DNA of 64,000 nucleotides from Oleiphilus messinensis. Lineage in GTDB: Bacteria > Pseudomonadota > Gammaproteobacteria > Pseudomonadales > Oleiphilaceae. Below the pieces are notes generated by a model. The model was not told the origin of the DNA, ran no database searches, and was given only the letters and a program-made list of their open reading frames with translations. Where the stretch lies: contig NZ_CP021425.1 in assembly GCF_002162375.1 (NCBI RefSeq), forward strand, positions 1,237,501 to 1,301,500, given 5' to 3'. How positions within the stretch are numbered: position 1 is the first letter of the stretch; each line of letters opens with the position of its first letter. Positions 15,797-26,089 of this stretch are shown here, one piece after another. A program made the translations under genes and the position numbers.

Positions 15797-18700
15797 TTAA
15801 TCAATATTGGGAATGGTAAAATAGAACGTAGCACCTGCGTTTTCTTGCCCGATAGCCCAGATTTTACCGCCATGACGCTCAACAATGCGTTTCACGGTCG
15901 AAAGACCAATGCCGGTTCCCTCAAACTGACTTTCCGGGTGAAGGCGTTTAAAGCTTTCGAACAGCTTTTCGGATTGGGTCATATTGAATCCCGCACCGTT
16001 GTCCCTGATAAAAAATACCTGCTCCCCATCTTCGTGCTCGTCCGCCAAGCCAAACTCAATTCGGGCATGTTGTACTTTTCCGGTATATTTCCAGGCATTA
16101 TTGAGCAGGTTCTCAATGGCTGAACGCATCATTCTCTGATCGGCATAAACTGCACAATCCGGGCAAACCTGAGTTGATACATGCCGGTCAGGATCTTGTT
16201 CCTGAAGATCATGTAACGTTCTCGTGACCAACTCACTCAGGTTGAGATGCTCTTTTTTGAGTTCGTTTCGTTGTACTCGAGAGAGGGCCAGCAGGCCATC
16301 AATAATCTGGGTAAGTTTGTCACTGCCTTTAATGATGCGCTCTATAAGGTGTCTGGCCTGGTCGTCCAGTTCAAACTCATGATCTTCCAGTAGAATATTG
16401 GCAAAACCTTTCATGGTGCGCACTGGGGCACGCAAGTCATGGGATACGCTGTGGCTGAATGCGCTCAATTCCTGATTGGCGGCATAGAGTTCCTCATTGG
16501 CAGCAGCAAGTTCCTGAGTGCGTTCCATAACCTTGGCTTCAAGATCCCGGTTGAGTTTGGTGACCTCCGAGAAGAGTGCCGCATTTTCCATGGCGATGGC
16601 GGCCTGGGCTAGCAGGAGCTCTGTGGTATCCAGTCGGGATTGGGTAAAGGCGTTGGTCGTGAGCCGGTTTTCGAGATAGAGCACGCCCTGCAGTTGATCC
16701 CGAAGCAGAATGGGTAAACACAGTACCGATTTTGCATCGCTCCTGTTTGGCGGGACTATTCTGTTTTGATATTCAGATTTCTCGAAGTCATTTATCAACA
16801 TTGCTGTTTTCTGGCGCAGCGTAGCCCAAATCAGGGGGGTCTCGATTGGGTAGGCAAAATCAACTATTGGTTGCGGGGTGAAGGCTTCGTTCCCATCGTG
16901 ATCCAGATCAACCCAGGCGTTTACGCTCATCGTCGTTGAATCATTCTCCTCACCGGACACTCGGATGAGTGCGCCCCGTTGGGCTCCGGCGTTTTCCAAC
17001 AGAATCCCCATTACTTTTGTGATGAGCACATCCAACGACAATTCACTGGCAATTGATCGGGCAGACTGCATGATTGCAATCAGATCGATGCCTTCCTGGG
17101 AAATTCCGCCGCTGTTGAATTCTCCTGACGAACCTTCCTGTTTTTGACGTGTGTTCAGGTTTTGTATTGGTAATAAAAGGTTTTCATAGCGCCGGGCCAA
17201 ATTTTGTACCCTGATTTCACACCCCCACAGCGCAAAAAGTTGTTGTGCTCGCTGTAAAAAGGGTTTTGCGACCAGTTTTCGCCCCAAACTTAACCAATAT
17301 TCGCCGTAGCGCTGATTGGCATAGGCTTCAAATTGAATAAAACCATTTTCTGCTGCATCCGTGATTGCGAGTTCATAGAAATCCATGATCTGCTCGTCAG
17401 GGCAGGTGTTTGTGAGGGACCATTCAGCTTGCAATAAATATAATTTGTGCCGGAAGTTTTCCGGGCAGTATTCGCACAGCTGCTCAAACATTTTGAGCGT
17501 TTTCGAAACGCGCTGATCCATAGCGGATATCGTAATGATTTGCCCGGCTTGAGGTTCACCATCAAGATTCGTTTCCGGAGCGATTGCGTTGTTCGTATTA
17601 ACGGGTTTGACCTTCGTGCGCTGTTTGTGGTGACAGATTATCAACGCACTGAGAAAATCCTGCTCGAGCACCGAGATATAGCCTGCCATGCGTTCCGCGC
17701 TTGTATCCGCAATGTTTATGGCAATCAACGCGGCGTCGATATCGCCTTGCCAGAAGGCCTGTTGCAGTTGTAAGTGATGGATAAAACCCAATAAAGTGGA
17801 ATTCTGGATCAGTTGCCATTCTTTGGCATCAAAGGCGGATTCTGTCAGTAAATTTGCGTTGCCCTGTGCAGATAATATGGTGATCAAACGGGCATAATAG
17901 CTCCCTGCAGAGACTCTCATCTGCAGCTTGTCTTTCAGCAGAAACAGGGTATTGAAGTGCGGTTCCAGCGCGTTGAAGGGCGTACCCTGAGAAAACCGTG
18001 AAATGAGCGAGTTCGAGTAGCCTGCAAAAACGCCGCGGATCAGGTCACCGTACTCATATCCCGTCTGATGCGCGTTCATCAGCACTGAAATGGCTTCCTG
18101 AAGCGGGTGGTAACAGTGCCAGTTCTGCGCTCCCAGGCAATTGTAAATCATGGGGATATCCGGACAGTCAGGGGTGCCATGGCAGATCGCCATGACTTTT
18201 TCTGCGACAGTGCGCGCCTCTTGGTGATCACCACGCCGGGAGAGAAGTACACTGTAAAAAGCCAGTAATACTATCCCGCGAACGGTGATTTGCTCTTGAA
18301 ATGCGATTTGAGCGCCTTTCAGGCAGCAGTAGCGTAGCAGTGATTGTCGCCCCGAAACCTGGGCTGCCACACCGAGTTGGGCAAATAATCGGAATATCAG
18401 ATTTAATCTTGGGTTTTCCTCTTCCCTGCATACGACCAGGTGTTCTATTTTTTTGTTCACAACGGGGCGCACGTCCCGGTACAAACGCTCGATGTACTGG
18501 TCGTCGATCTCGTCAACCCCGGGCACGGTCTGGTCACAATGTCGAAGTCCATCTATACCTTTCTCGAGTAGTTTATCGATCATTTCGAATGTTGATGTGA
18601 GTGCGTTGGTAACGACCGAGCAGCAGACCCGGGCTTTATTGATCCGGTTTGAGGTCATGTGTTCAAGGTCTGTGGCGAGACTGAGTGCTTTCTCCCTTTT

Positions 18701-21337
18701 GCCATTCATGAATAACATATCCAGCTCCATGAGTTGAAGCTGAAACTGTAAGGTTTCAGGTTGGTTTGTTGTGCGGTGCAGCTGCTGATTGCCCGCCTGA
18801 GCATAAGTGAGCGCAGCGGACCAGACACTTGCGTCTTTTGCCAGTAAGCTGGCCTGCATATTTAATTCAGCCAGTTCCAGAAAATCGGGCTCTGAACTCA
18901 GCAGTGACTGTGCCTGATTGAGGTGTTCTACAACTTCGTACAATTGACTGGCTGGGATATCGGTTATTCCCGTTGATTTTTGTGGCCCGGATTTTTTTGT
19001 CATATCGAGCAGAACGCGGCCGATGGCCAGATGCAACTGCAGCTGTTTGGGCTTGGCAATTGATTCGTAAGCCGCTTGCAGCATCCGGTCATGGAGAAAG
19101 CGGCAATGTGGCAGCAAGGGGGATATCTGTGTCTGATAAAGCCGGTTCTCATCATAGTTGAGATCACCTTGTACCTGCTCTGAAATACTGCCCAGGGACC
19201 ATTCACCCCCTTCCTGAAGCAGTAAACCGGCTTTTAGTGCGGGCCAGAGTTCCCGGGTAATGTCGGCGATGGAGCGTTGAGCTAATCGGGCGAGAATGTC
19301 CAGATCAAATCGGCTCCCCAAACAAGACGCCATCTGGAGCAATTCACGGGTGACCTTGGGTAGATGCGTCATTTTGTGCAGCATTAAATCCACAACGTTG
19401 TCGGTCACCACCGTATTCCTGATCGCCTCGAGATCCCAGTCCCAGCGTTGTTTGCGCAAGTTAAAGCGGAGTTCTCCATCGTGGTAAAGGCTACGTAAAA
19501 ACTCATTGATAAAAAATGGATTTCCAGCGGTTTTTCGATAGACCAGGTCGGCTAATGGGCTCACGGTGACCGAACTCAAGTGCAGGGTATCTTCGAGCAT
19601 TTTGACGATATGACCGGGAGGGAGTGGTGCCAGACAGAGCCGGGTGCAGGGATTCTTGTTCTGCTCAATTTGCGTTAAGGTCAGAGTGGTCGGATGGCTC
19701 TGGTCCACTTCGTTGTCACGGTAGGCGACGATAACCATTAACTTGGTGGTGTCATGGTGTTGGGTTCGATTGGGTTGCAATAGCTCTGGCAACAAGCTCA
19801 GCGTGCCGCGGTCTGCCCATTGTAAATCATCGATGAAAAGCACCAGTGGCTGAGCCATCGCAATAAACTGCACCAGTCGACTTACCGTGGTTTTCAACCG
19901 CACTTCACTCTGCACCGGAACCAGCTCAGGTATCTCGGGCAGGTTATCTTCCAGTACATGGCGGAGCTCGCCCATAAACTCGATCATCAGTCGGGCTGTA
20001 TTGCCTAAATGAAGGGTCAGTTTGCGTTTGAGTTGTTCCAGTGCGTTATCACTTTTGGTCAACTGCTGTTGCAACCACTGCTGCAACGCCTGTTTCAGGG
20101 CCGAGTAGGGAATGTTTTTCTGGAATTGGTCAAATTTGCCACTGATAAATAAACCATCGTGTTCTGCAATGGGTTTGTGAATTTCATGTATCAATGCAGA
20201 TTTACCGATACCGGCATTGCCCGTTACGACGAGTAGTTGGGGCGTACCCTCGGTTGCTTCAGTAAACGTGGACAGTAGCCGGCTGATTTCATCCTGTCTG
20301 CCGTAAAGGATCTGGGGTATATGCAAGTGATCCGAGATGTCAGTCTGACCTAACGGGAAGGAGGGGATCACCGATCCTGATTCGAGCGACCGCAAACAAT
20401 TCTCAAGATCATGACGCAAACCCCAGGCGCTTTGATACCGATCTTCGGCATTCTTGGCGAGCAGTTTGTCGATTATCGCGGATACCAATGGCGGCACATC
20501 GTTCCGGATTTTAGTGACGGGGGTGATGGGGCGCGCGATGTGTGCGTATACCCAGCTCATTGCATTGTCCGCCGTGTAAGGCAGTGTGCCGGTCAGCAAT
20601 TGATACAGGATTACACCGAGTGAATAGAAGTCGGTCCGGTAGTCCAGTGCCCGGTTCATGCGTCCGGTTTGTTCCGGCGAGATATAGGCCAGTATGCCTT
20701 CCAGTTTGTCCGGTGCGGCGAGAGACGGCTGCTCCCGTGTCAATAAGGATGCTAGCCCGAAATCGATGATTTGAAGCTGAAAGTCTTTCGCGTTTTCCTG
20801 ATCGGGGGTGACAATGATATTGCCGGGGTGTAAATCTTTGTGGATGACTTGTGCATGGTGTATCTCCCCAAGTCCATCTGCCAGTTGGATCGCCAGTGTC
20901 AGAAACGGAATAACCGGCAGTTGTTTATTTTCAAAGCCGGCTGCATATTGGTGTAGATCAATCCCGTTAATATCCTCCATCGCCATCGTGGGGCCATGGC
21001 CATCATCAATCCAGCGGATGGGCTTAATCACATTGGCATGATTGAATTTGCTCAAAACATCATAGCTGAAAGCAAATCGGGCGAGCTGGTTGTTGTTTAC
21101 CGCATCGACGGTGAGGTGCTTCAAAATTACCGTTTCATGGGTTTTACGATCTTCCGCCCGTACCACGATGGTATTGGCGTTGCTGTAGAGGGTTTTGAGA
21201 ATGTGGTAGTCAGCGATTTGAAGTGCCAAAGGAGGGCTCCGTTCTGATGACCGCTCAGTTGTATTGTTTATAGTTGAGTATAGACATTGGCTGTTCACCT
21301 TCCATTTTTCACTGTGGCCGTTGTGCACTGTTGGCAA
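15797..21337 (-). CDS. Trifunctional Ser/Thr protein kinase, AAA ATPase and sensor histidine kinase
   Basis: The product is 1846 residues from the first possible start. Domains in order are: a eukaryotic-type kinase (about 40-320, with VILKHL, the HKDLHPGN catalytic loop in place of HRD, and DFGLAS); a STAND/AAA-type ATPase with Walker A GNAGIGKS near 370; a long helical TPR-like middle; a GAF domain (about 1390-1560); and a histidine kinase with phospho-acceptor SVSHDLRAP and ATP-binding NAWKYTG, DNGAGF and GTGIGLS. Such proteins occur in cyanobacteria, myxobacteria and some gammaproteobacteria. The open frame begins with TTG at 21337 without a ribosome site; a TTG at 21229 preceded by CGGAG seven bases upstream is a better start. 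No response regulator is adjacent, so the output is unknown. Confidence 0.88.
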   Translation of the reverse strand: MPTVHNGHSEKWKVNSQCLYSTINNTTERSSERSPPLALQIADYHILKTLYSNANTIVVRAEDRKTHETVILKHLTVDAVNNNQLARFAFSYDVLSKFNHANVIKPIRWIDDGHGPTMAMEDINGIDLHQYAAGFENKQLPVIPFLTLAIQLADGLGEIHHAQVIHKDLHPGNIIVTPDQENAKDFQLQIIDFGLASLLTREQPSLAAPDKLEGILAYISPEQTGRMNRALDYRTDFYSLGVILYQLLTGTLPYTADNAMSWVYAHIARPITPVTKIRNDVPPLVSAIIDKLLAKNAEDRYQSAWGLRHDLENCLRSLESGSVIPSFPLGQTDISDHLHIPQILYGRQDEISRLLSTFTEATEGTPQLLVVTGNAGIGKSALIHEIHKPIAEHDGLFISGKFDQFQKNIPYSALKQALQQWLQQQLTKSDNALEQLKRKLTLHLGNTARLMIEFMGELRHVLEDNLPEIPELVPVQSEVRLKTTVSRLVQFIAMAQPLVLFIDDLQWADRGTLSLLPELLQPNRTQHHDTTKLMVIVAYRDNEVDQSHPTTLTLTQIEQNKNPCTRLCLAPLPPGHIVKMLEDTLHLSSVTVSPLADLVYRKTAGNPFFINEFLRSLYHDGELRFNLRKQRWDWDLEAIRNTVVTDNVVDLMLHKMTHLPKVTRELLQMASCLGSRFDLDILARLAQRSIADITRELWPALKAGLLLQEGGEWSLGSISEQVQGDLNYDENRLYQTQISPLLPHCRFLHDRMLQAAYESIAKPKQLQLHLAIGRVLLDMTKKSGPQKSTGITDIPASQLYEVVEHLNQAQSLLSSEPDFLELAELNMQASLLAKDASVWSAALTYAQAGNQQLHRTTNQPETLQFQLQLMELDMLFMNGKREKALSLATDLEHMTSNRINKARVCCSVVTNALTSTFEMIDKLLEKGIDGLRHCDQTVPGVDEIDDQYIERLYRDVRPVVNKKIEHLVVCREEENPRLNLIFRLFAQLGVAAQVSGRQSLLRYCCLKGAQIAFQEQITVRGIVLLAFYSVLLSRRGDHQEARTVAEKVMAICHGTPDCPDIPMIYNCLGAQNWHCYHPLQEAISVLMNAHQTGYEYGDLIRGVFAGYSNSLISRFSQGTPFNALEPHFNTLFLLKDKLQMRVSAGSYYARLITILSAQGNANLLTESAFDAKEWQLIQNSTLLGFIHHLQLQQAFWQGDIDAALIAINIADTSAERMAGYISVLEQDFLSALIICHHKQRTKVKPVNTNNAIAPETNLDGEPQAGQIITISAMDQRVSKTLKMFEQLCEYCPENFRHKLYLLQAEWSLTNTCPDEQIMDFYELAITDAAENGFIQFEAYANQRYGEYWLSLGRKLVAKPFLQRAQQLFALWGCEIRVQNLARRYENLLLPIQNLNTRQKQEGSSGEFNSGGISQEGIDLIAIMQSARSIASELSLDVLITKVMGILLENAGAQRGALIRVSGEENDSTTMSVNAWVDLDHDGNEAFTPQPIVDFAYPIETPLIWATLRQKTAMLINDFEKSEYQNRIVPPNRSDAKSVLCLPILLRDQLQGVLYLENRLTTNAFTQSRLDTTELLLAQAAIAMENAALFSEVTKLNRDLEAKVMERTQELAAANEELYAANQELSAFSHSVSHDLRAPVRTMKGFANILLEDHEFELDDQARHLIERIIKGSDKLTQIIDGLLALSRVQRNELKKEHLNLSELVTRTLHDLQEQDPDRHVSTQVCPDCAVYADQRMMRSAIENLLNNAWKYTGKVQHARIEFGLADEHEDGEQVFFIRDNGAGFNMTQSEKLFESFKRLHPESQFEGTGIGLSTVKRIVERHGGKIWAIGQENAGATFYFTIPNID

Positions 21338-21433
21338 CTGATTTTTTTGTATTAAATTAACGGTTTCTTCAGTTTCGGTTCAGGTTAATAAGGTATAGTA
21401 GACGGAATATCCTGAATACGCTGGAGACACTTC

Positions 21434-22042
21434 ATGATCAATCGAATGCTATCTATGGCACTCCCTATGGCACTCTGCTCTTTAATTCTGGGTGGATGTG
21501 CGACGACGACAAATCTGGATCCGGAGAACGAGGTCCATTACGATGCCAGTTATGATTTCTCGGACAAGAAAAAAATTGTCGAGAAACTGGTTACACCTCT
21601 AATCACGCAAAATAATATCCCGCCTCAATCCGAAAAGCCGATTTTGATCGTTTACCCCATCGTTAACGAGACATCGGAGCACATCAGCACGGGTGGAATA
21701 TCCGATGATATCCGAATGAAATTGCTGAATTCCGGTAAGTTTCGTCTTATCAGTGAAAGACAGCGTGAGAATATCCAGAAAGAAACCCAGTATCAGCAGA
21801 AAGGTTATGTAAATCCGGCTCAACGTATTGCCATGGGCAAGCAGTTGGGGGCGGAATATATGATCAGTGGTACCCTTCGTTCAATTCGTAAAAAAGAGCC
21901 TCGGCAATGGCGCTTGTCGAAGTCAGAACGGATCTACTACAGCCTTGACCTGAGCGTGACGGATCTGGAGACGGGCGAGCTTATCTATGCGGATCAAGCG
22001 GAGATTGCCCGTGAAGCATCTCGACCGTTCATTGGATGGTAA
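21434..22042 (+). CDS. lpoB: Penicillin-binding protein activator LpoB-like lipoprotein
   Basis: The 202-residue protein starts with a lipoprotein signal peptide ending in LGGC (Cys22). The mature part has the LpoB fold signatures: PILIVYPIVNETSEHI, then DDIRMKLLNSGKFRLISE, and GAEYMISGTL before the C-terminal LTVTDLETGE-like segment. LpoB spans the periplasm from the outer membrane and stimulates PBP1b. A TGGAG ribosome site lies before the ATG, and a candidate promoter lies in the short gap shared with the divergent kinase gene. It is followed after 19 bp by a lipoprotein gene of the kind commonly linked to lpoB. Confidence 0.85.
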   Translation: MINRMLSMALPMALCSLILGGCATTTNLDPENEVHYDASYDFSDKKKIVEKLVTPLITQNNIPPQSEKPILIVYPIVNETSEHISTGGISDDIRMKLLNSGKFRLISERQRENIQKETQYQQKGYVNPAQRIAMGKQLGAEYMISGTLRSIRKKEPRQWRLSKSERIYYSLDLSVTDLETGELIYADQAEIAREASRPFIGW

Positions 22043-22061
22043 ACCAAGACGTTATTTTTCC

Positions 22062-23213
22062 ATGATTCCGCTACCCATGCTGCTACCGCGATTGCACCCA
22101 GGAGTACTGTTTGCCATTCTGGCTTTGATACTCTCCGGGTGCTCCAGCCTATCTTTGCAAAAGGCCAGACAACTACACAGTAACGGCCAATGGTTGGCCG
22201 CCGCTGATGCTTTGGAGCAGTGTGAAAGTGAGAGCCGCGATGACCGTTTATTGTGCCTTCTGGACAGCGGCACGGTGCTCTACGATGCTGGAAAGTATCA
22301 GGAGAGTACCCGGGTGTTTTTGGCTGCAGATGCCTTTATCCGGGAGCAGGATTACCTCAGTATAAGCCAGCAAACACTGGCCTCTGTAGTAAACGACTAT
22401 GCGATTGTTTATCAGGGGGAGTATTCTGAGCAGCTCTGGCTCCATACCTATCTGATGATGGGGTTCCTGCAATTGCATGATTACGAAGCAGCGCGGGTCG
22501 AGGCGAAGCGGGCATTGGAGGTGTTGGATGAAAATCCTGACCCTCTGCAACAGGCGAGATACTCCCGTGCTTTAATCGCACTCTGTTTTGAACTCTTCAA
22601 TCAATTCGACGATGCGCGTATTGAGTATGAAAAAATAAAGAACGTCGACCCGGATGTAAGTATTCCATCACCCACAGACTTCACCAAAGAAGGGGAGTTG
22701 GTCTTGCTGCTATCGCTCGGTCAAGGACCCAGAAAGTCGGCTTTGGAATTCGTGGCTCCGCCATCCATCAAGATTTCAATCCCCGAGTATCAGCCTGTTA
22801 CACCTTATCGGGAGCCCGATGTGGTCGTTCTTGAGCACTCAGGTGCGCAGATCTACCCGTTTTCAACCGATACTCTGGCGCTCTCACGGGCGTCGCTTAA
22901 AGCCCGTATGCCCGGTATTATTGCGCGCCAAACGGCTCGTGTGGCTGGCAAGGAATCCCTGGCGGAATCCATCGGTGATCAAAATGAATTGTTGGAGATT
23001 CTGGTGCGCATCCTGTTTTTTGCGACCGAACATGCCGATACTCGTTCCTGGCTAACCCTGCCTGCAGGCTTTCATCTTGTTCGAATTTCGCTATTGCCTG
23101 GTGCCTACGATATCCGTATGAATTTGCCCGGCGCAACGTTCGCTTCAGGCTATTCATTGCCTAATGTCGAGATTCGCGCCGGGGAACGCATCTTCAAATC
23201 CATTCGATTCTAG
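22062..23213 (+). CDS. LpoB-associated lipoprotein, COG3014-like
   Basis: The reading frame extends back to 21987 inside lpoB, but the ATG at 22062 begins a proper lipoprotein signal (hydrophobic core, LSGC lipobox about residue 27). The mature protein has helical TPR-like pairs (about 35-190) that include LWLHTYLMMGFLQLHDYEAARVEA-type repeat sequence, broken here by description, and a C-terminal beta-rich domain. This matches the COG3014 proteins found beside LpoB in Vibrio and other gammaproteobacteria, suggesting a shared role in controlling peptidoglycan synthesis. That role is inferred from context. ATG at 22077 is an alternative start. Confidence 0.7.
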   Translation: MIPLPMLLPRLHPGVLFAILALILSGCSSLSLQKARQLHSNGQWLAAADALEQCESESRDDRLLCLLDSGTVLYDAGKYQESTRVFLAADAFIREQDYLSISQQTLASVVNDYAIVYQGEYSEQLWLHTYLMMGFLQLHDYEAARVEAKRALEVLDENPDPLQQARYSRALIALCFELFNQFDDARIEYEKIKNVDPDVSIPSPTDFTKEGELVLLLSLGQGPRKSALEFVAPPSIKISIPEYQPVTPYREPDVVVLEHSGAQIYPFSTDTLALSRASLKARMPGIIARQTARVAGKESLAESIGDQNELLEILVRILFFATEHADTRSWLTLPAGFHLVRISLLPGAYDIRMNLPGATFASGYSLPNVEIRAGERIFKSIRF

Positions 23214-23215
23214 GG

Positions 23216-24199
23216 TCACACGGGTTCTCGACGGAGTATCGCGCTCATGACTTCTGTGTCGATATTGCCTCCGGTGAGAATAACTCCCACCTTTTGGCCC
23301 TGCAGTTGTGCTTTCTCCTGAAGCGCGGCGGCCAGGGCTGCTGCGCCTGCACCTTCGGCAACATTGTGGGTGCAGGCAAAATAAAGTCGAATGGCCTGGG
23401 CAACTTCTTCGTCTGTCACCGCAACCATGTGATCCACACCTCGTGAATAAATCGCAAAGGCCTCCGGGATCGGGGCGCGCACGGCCATGCCATCTGCGAA
23501 GGTATGTGCTGATTTGGTTTCAATCAATTGGCCCGCTTCAAATGACTGTTTTGCAGCATCTGCTTCAGTCGAAACCACACCAACGATCCGGGTTTTCAAG
23601 TTGAGTATATCCCGGGTTTGTACCAGACCGCATACTCCGGATCCACAGCCTATAGGCACATAGACCACGTCCAGATCCCGGACGGCATTAAATAACTCCA
23701 GTGCGTAGGTGGCAACGCCGACCACAATTTCACTGTGATAGGGGGGAACCATCACCAGATTGGCAGCACTCGCCCGGTTCATGGCTTCCTGTTTGGCTGC
23801 ATCGAAATCTGACCCGTGTTCGATGAGGTTGGCACCAAAGGCCTGCATCGCATCGTTTTTCTCCCGGGCATTCCCATGGGGAACGACAATATGTGCTTCC
23901 AGACCGAAGGCTTTTGCTGCCCGCGCCTGACTTTGGCCATGGTTGCCTCGTGTAGCGGTGATAATGCCTCGACAGTCCGGTTCGGTTTGGCTTAACCAAT
24001 TCATAAAGGTAATACCGCCACGTATTTTAAATGCCCCGGTGGCGGTGTGATTTTCATGTTTTACCCAGAGTGTTGTCCCGAGATACCCGGATAGCTGCGG
24101 CCATTCATATTGGGGAGTAGGTGGCATGTGTTGGTAAACGAGAGCTGCAGCCTGTTTCAGCGTTTCCAGAGAAAATGAAGATGTAGAAAACAAAGACAT
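23216..24199 (-). CDS. Threonine/serine dehydratase-like PLP enzyme
   Basis: A fold-type II PLP enzyme of 327 residues. The Schiff-base lysine is in TGAFKIRGG near residue 61, the phosphate loop is GCGSGVCG near 182, and the C-terminal segment is TGGNID near 312. It lacks the ACT domain of the IlvA at 1751, so it is more like catabolic threonine, serine or hydroxy-amino-acid dehydratases. ATG at 24199 is preferred over the GTG at 24205 because AAGGTGGG is then at a good distance. Its stop is three bases from the stop of the convergent lipoprotein gene. The exact substrate is open. Confidence 0.8.
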   Translation of the reverse strand: MSLFSTSSFSLETLKQAAALVYQHMPPTPQYEWPQLSGYLGTTLWVKHENHTATGAFKIRGGITFMNWLSQTEPDCRGIITATRGNHGQSQARAAKAFGLEAHIVVPHGNAREKNDAMQAFGANLIEHGSDFDAAKQEAMNRASAANLVMVPPYHSEIVVGVATYALELFNAVRDLDVVYVPIGCGSGVCGLVQTRDILNLKTRIVGVVSTEADAAKQSFEAGQLIETKSAHTFADGMAVRAPIPEAFAIYSRGVDHMVAVTDEEVAQAIRLYFACTHNVAEGAGAAALAAALQEKAQLQGQKVGVILTGGNIDTEVMSAILRREPV

Positions 24200-24465
24200 A
24201 GTCACCCACCTTTGAAGAATTAGTTATGTTGAAAGTATAGAAGTAAGTTGTCCGGTTATATCTAACGTTTTTACCTCCGGCAACGGCAGATGGCTCTGGC
24301 AATCCTGATTGTGCCCTCTATACTGAATGAAATCTAATCAATCCGGAGGGTAATCGATCAACTTCAGGCACTCCTGTTCTGCCGACTTGCGGTAACGGCA
24401 ATCCCCGAAAAAAGCAGTATTTAACCTACGAATATGTTTGCTTACTTTACAGGGAATACCATTTA

Positions 24466-25293
24466 ATGAATAAAAATAACGATCTAATCCGCTGTATCCT
24501 GTTTCTCGTTTTTATTTTTTCAAATAGCCAGGTGTCTGCCGGGTCGGTGCAGATTAATGGTATCGAGTTGTATTACGAAATTCATGGTTCCGGTACACCC
24601 TTGGTTCTGCTGCATGGCGGTTACGACGATTCGGACATGTGGCAGGTTGAAACCTGGATTCTCGCCGCACACTATCAGGTAATTGAAATTGATAGCCGTG
24701 GCCACGGACGCAGCACCGATAGTGATGCCCCGATTACCTATGAATTGATGGCGGATGATACGCTCAAACTATTAGATCATTTGAATATTGCCAATGCCCA
24801 TTTTGTAGGATGGAGTGATGGTGCAGTTATCGCCAGCTATATTGCTGCAAATCAGCCTCAACGGGTTAATCAACTGGTGTTGTTTGGTGCGGCTTATCAG
24901 CAGGACGCCTATATAGAGTTGTTTGATTTTGTTTTGTCCAATAAAGGTGTATTTGATCTGTTTGTCGACAATACCTTTGGCCTGAAATACCGTGCAACCA
25001 GTCCTACACCAGGGTACTGGCCGATCTTCAGGGATAAACTGTACACATTGTGGCGTTCTCCCTGCTACTTTGCGGAGGCTGCACAGGGGCACTGTCTGGA
25101 ATCATTGCAGCGCATTTCCGCCCCCACACTGGTTGTGGCCGGGGAGCTGGAGATAATCAAGGCATCCCATACTCAGGCAATTGCGCAGAGTATACCGGGG
25201 GCGTCGTTGAAAACAGTGGCTTTCGCTGGGCATTTTCTACCCAAATTTCGACCTGTTACCTCAGCCAATATTGTGATGAACTTTTTGCATTAA
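24466..25293 (+). CDS. Exported alpha/beta hydrolase
   Basis: An N-terminal signal peptide (cleavage near VSA, residue 25) precedes an alpha/beta-hydrolase fold. The oxyanion strand reads LLHGGYDD, the nucleophile elbow is GWSDG (Ser117) and the catalytic His is in AGHFLPKF near residue 257. The length (275) is that of simple esterases and lactonase-like hydrolases of the family. A disulfide may link the two cysteines near residues 203 and 213. The 266-bp region upstream holds no other gene that I can see. The substrate is unknown; it probably acts in the periplasm or outside the cell. Confidence 0.8.
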   Translation: MNKNNDLIRCILFLVFIFSNSQVSAGSVQINGIELYYEIHGSGTPLVLLHGGYDDSDMWQVETWILAAHYQVIEIDSRGHGRSTDSDAPITYELMADDTLKLLDHLNIANAHFVGWSDGAVIASYIAANQPQRVNQLVLFGAAYQQDAYIELFDFVLSNKGVFDLFVDNTFGLKYRATSPTPGYWPIFRDKLYTLWRSPCYFAEAAQGHCLESLQRISAPTLVVAGELEIIKASHTQAIAQSIPGASLKTVAFAGHFLPKFRPVTSANIVMNFLH

Positions 25294-25417
25294 TTCACAC
25301 TGAACAGCGCTGTGGTCAATACCGCTGGTCGAATGGGCCATTGTCTCTCTGCTCGGGTTCAGGCACAAATAGGTATCAGGCTCATTAAATAAAAACTCAA
25401 AAGCAGAGAGACTCAAG

Positions 25418-26089
25418 ATGCAAAAATATCTGGAAGCCACATCGTTCTTTGATTTTGATAAACCCGCGGTGCAACAGTGGGCTGACAAGCAGCTGCACGA
25501 CTGTGACACGCATCCGGTTGCGATTGCCCAGTGTTTATATCTCGCTTGCCGGGATCAGATTCGCTACAACCCGTATACCGCGAAACGAGACCGCGCAGCA
25601 ATGTCAGCGAGCTATTTGCTGGATTCCGGTGAGTCTTACTGTATTCCTAAAGCCGTGTTATTGGGAGCCGTCGCCCGATACAAGGGCATCCCCTCTCGCC
25701 TTGGCTTTGCCAATGTCAGGAACCATCTGTCGAGCCCTAAATTGATCGAGTGGCTGGGTACCGATGTATTTCACATGCACGGTTACACCGAATTGTACCT
25801 GACGGATCGCTGGGTCAAAGCGACACCGGCATTTGATGCGCGTTTATGCCGTTTTATGAAGGTGGAGCCTTTGCCTTTTGATGGTGTGCATGATTCGGTG
25901 TTTCAGGAATATACAGCTGATGGTTTGGCTCACATGGAATATCTTGCTGACCATGGCCTCTTTGCCGATCTGCCGTTTGACTTTATCTGGAATGATTTGG
26001 AGCGGGCCTATCCTCATTTGTTTTCCGGAAATCAGAACCCGTTGCCACAGCGAAGTCTGGAGTTGGATTTGAGTGATTCCGAGCCTTAA
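25418..26089 (+). CDS. Transglutaminase-like cysteine protease-fold protein
   Basis: The 223-residue cytoplasmic protein carries the transglutaminase-like catalytic triad: Cys75 in GESYCIPKAVLLG, His121 in MHGYTELYL and Asp140 in TPAFD, with the characteristic spacing. Members hydrolyse peptides or amides more often than they crosslink. GCAGAGAGACT provides a modest ribosome site. The stop codon directly abuts the stop of the convergent VanZ-like gene (26089/26090), so there is no room for a terminator between them. Confidence 0.82.
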   Translation: MQKYLEATSFFDFDKPAVQQWADKQLHDCDTHPVAIAQCLYLACRDQIRYNPYTAKRDRAAMSASYLLDSGESYCIPKAVLLGAVARYKGIPSRLGFANVRNHLSSPKLIEWLGTDVFHMHGYTELYLTDRWVKATPAFDARLCRFMKVEPLPFDGVHDSVFQEYTADGLAHMEYLADHGLFADLPFDFIWNDLERAYPHLFSGNQNPLPQRSLELDLSDSEP

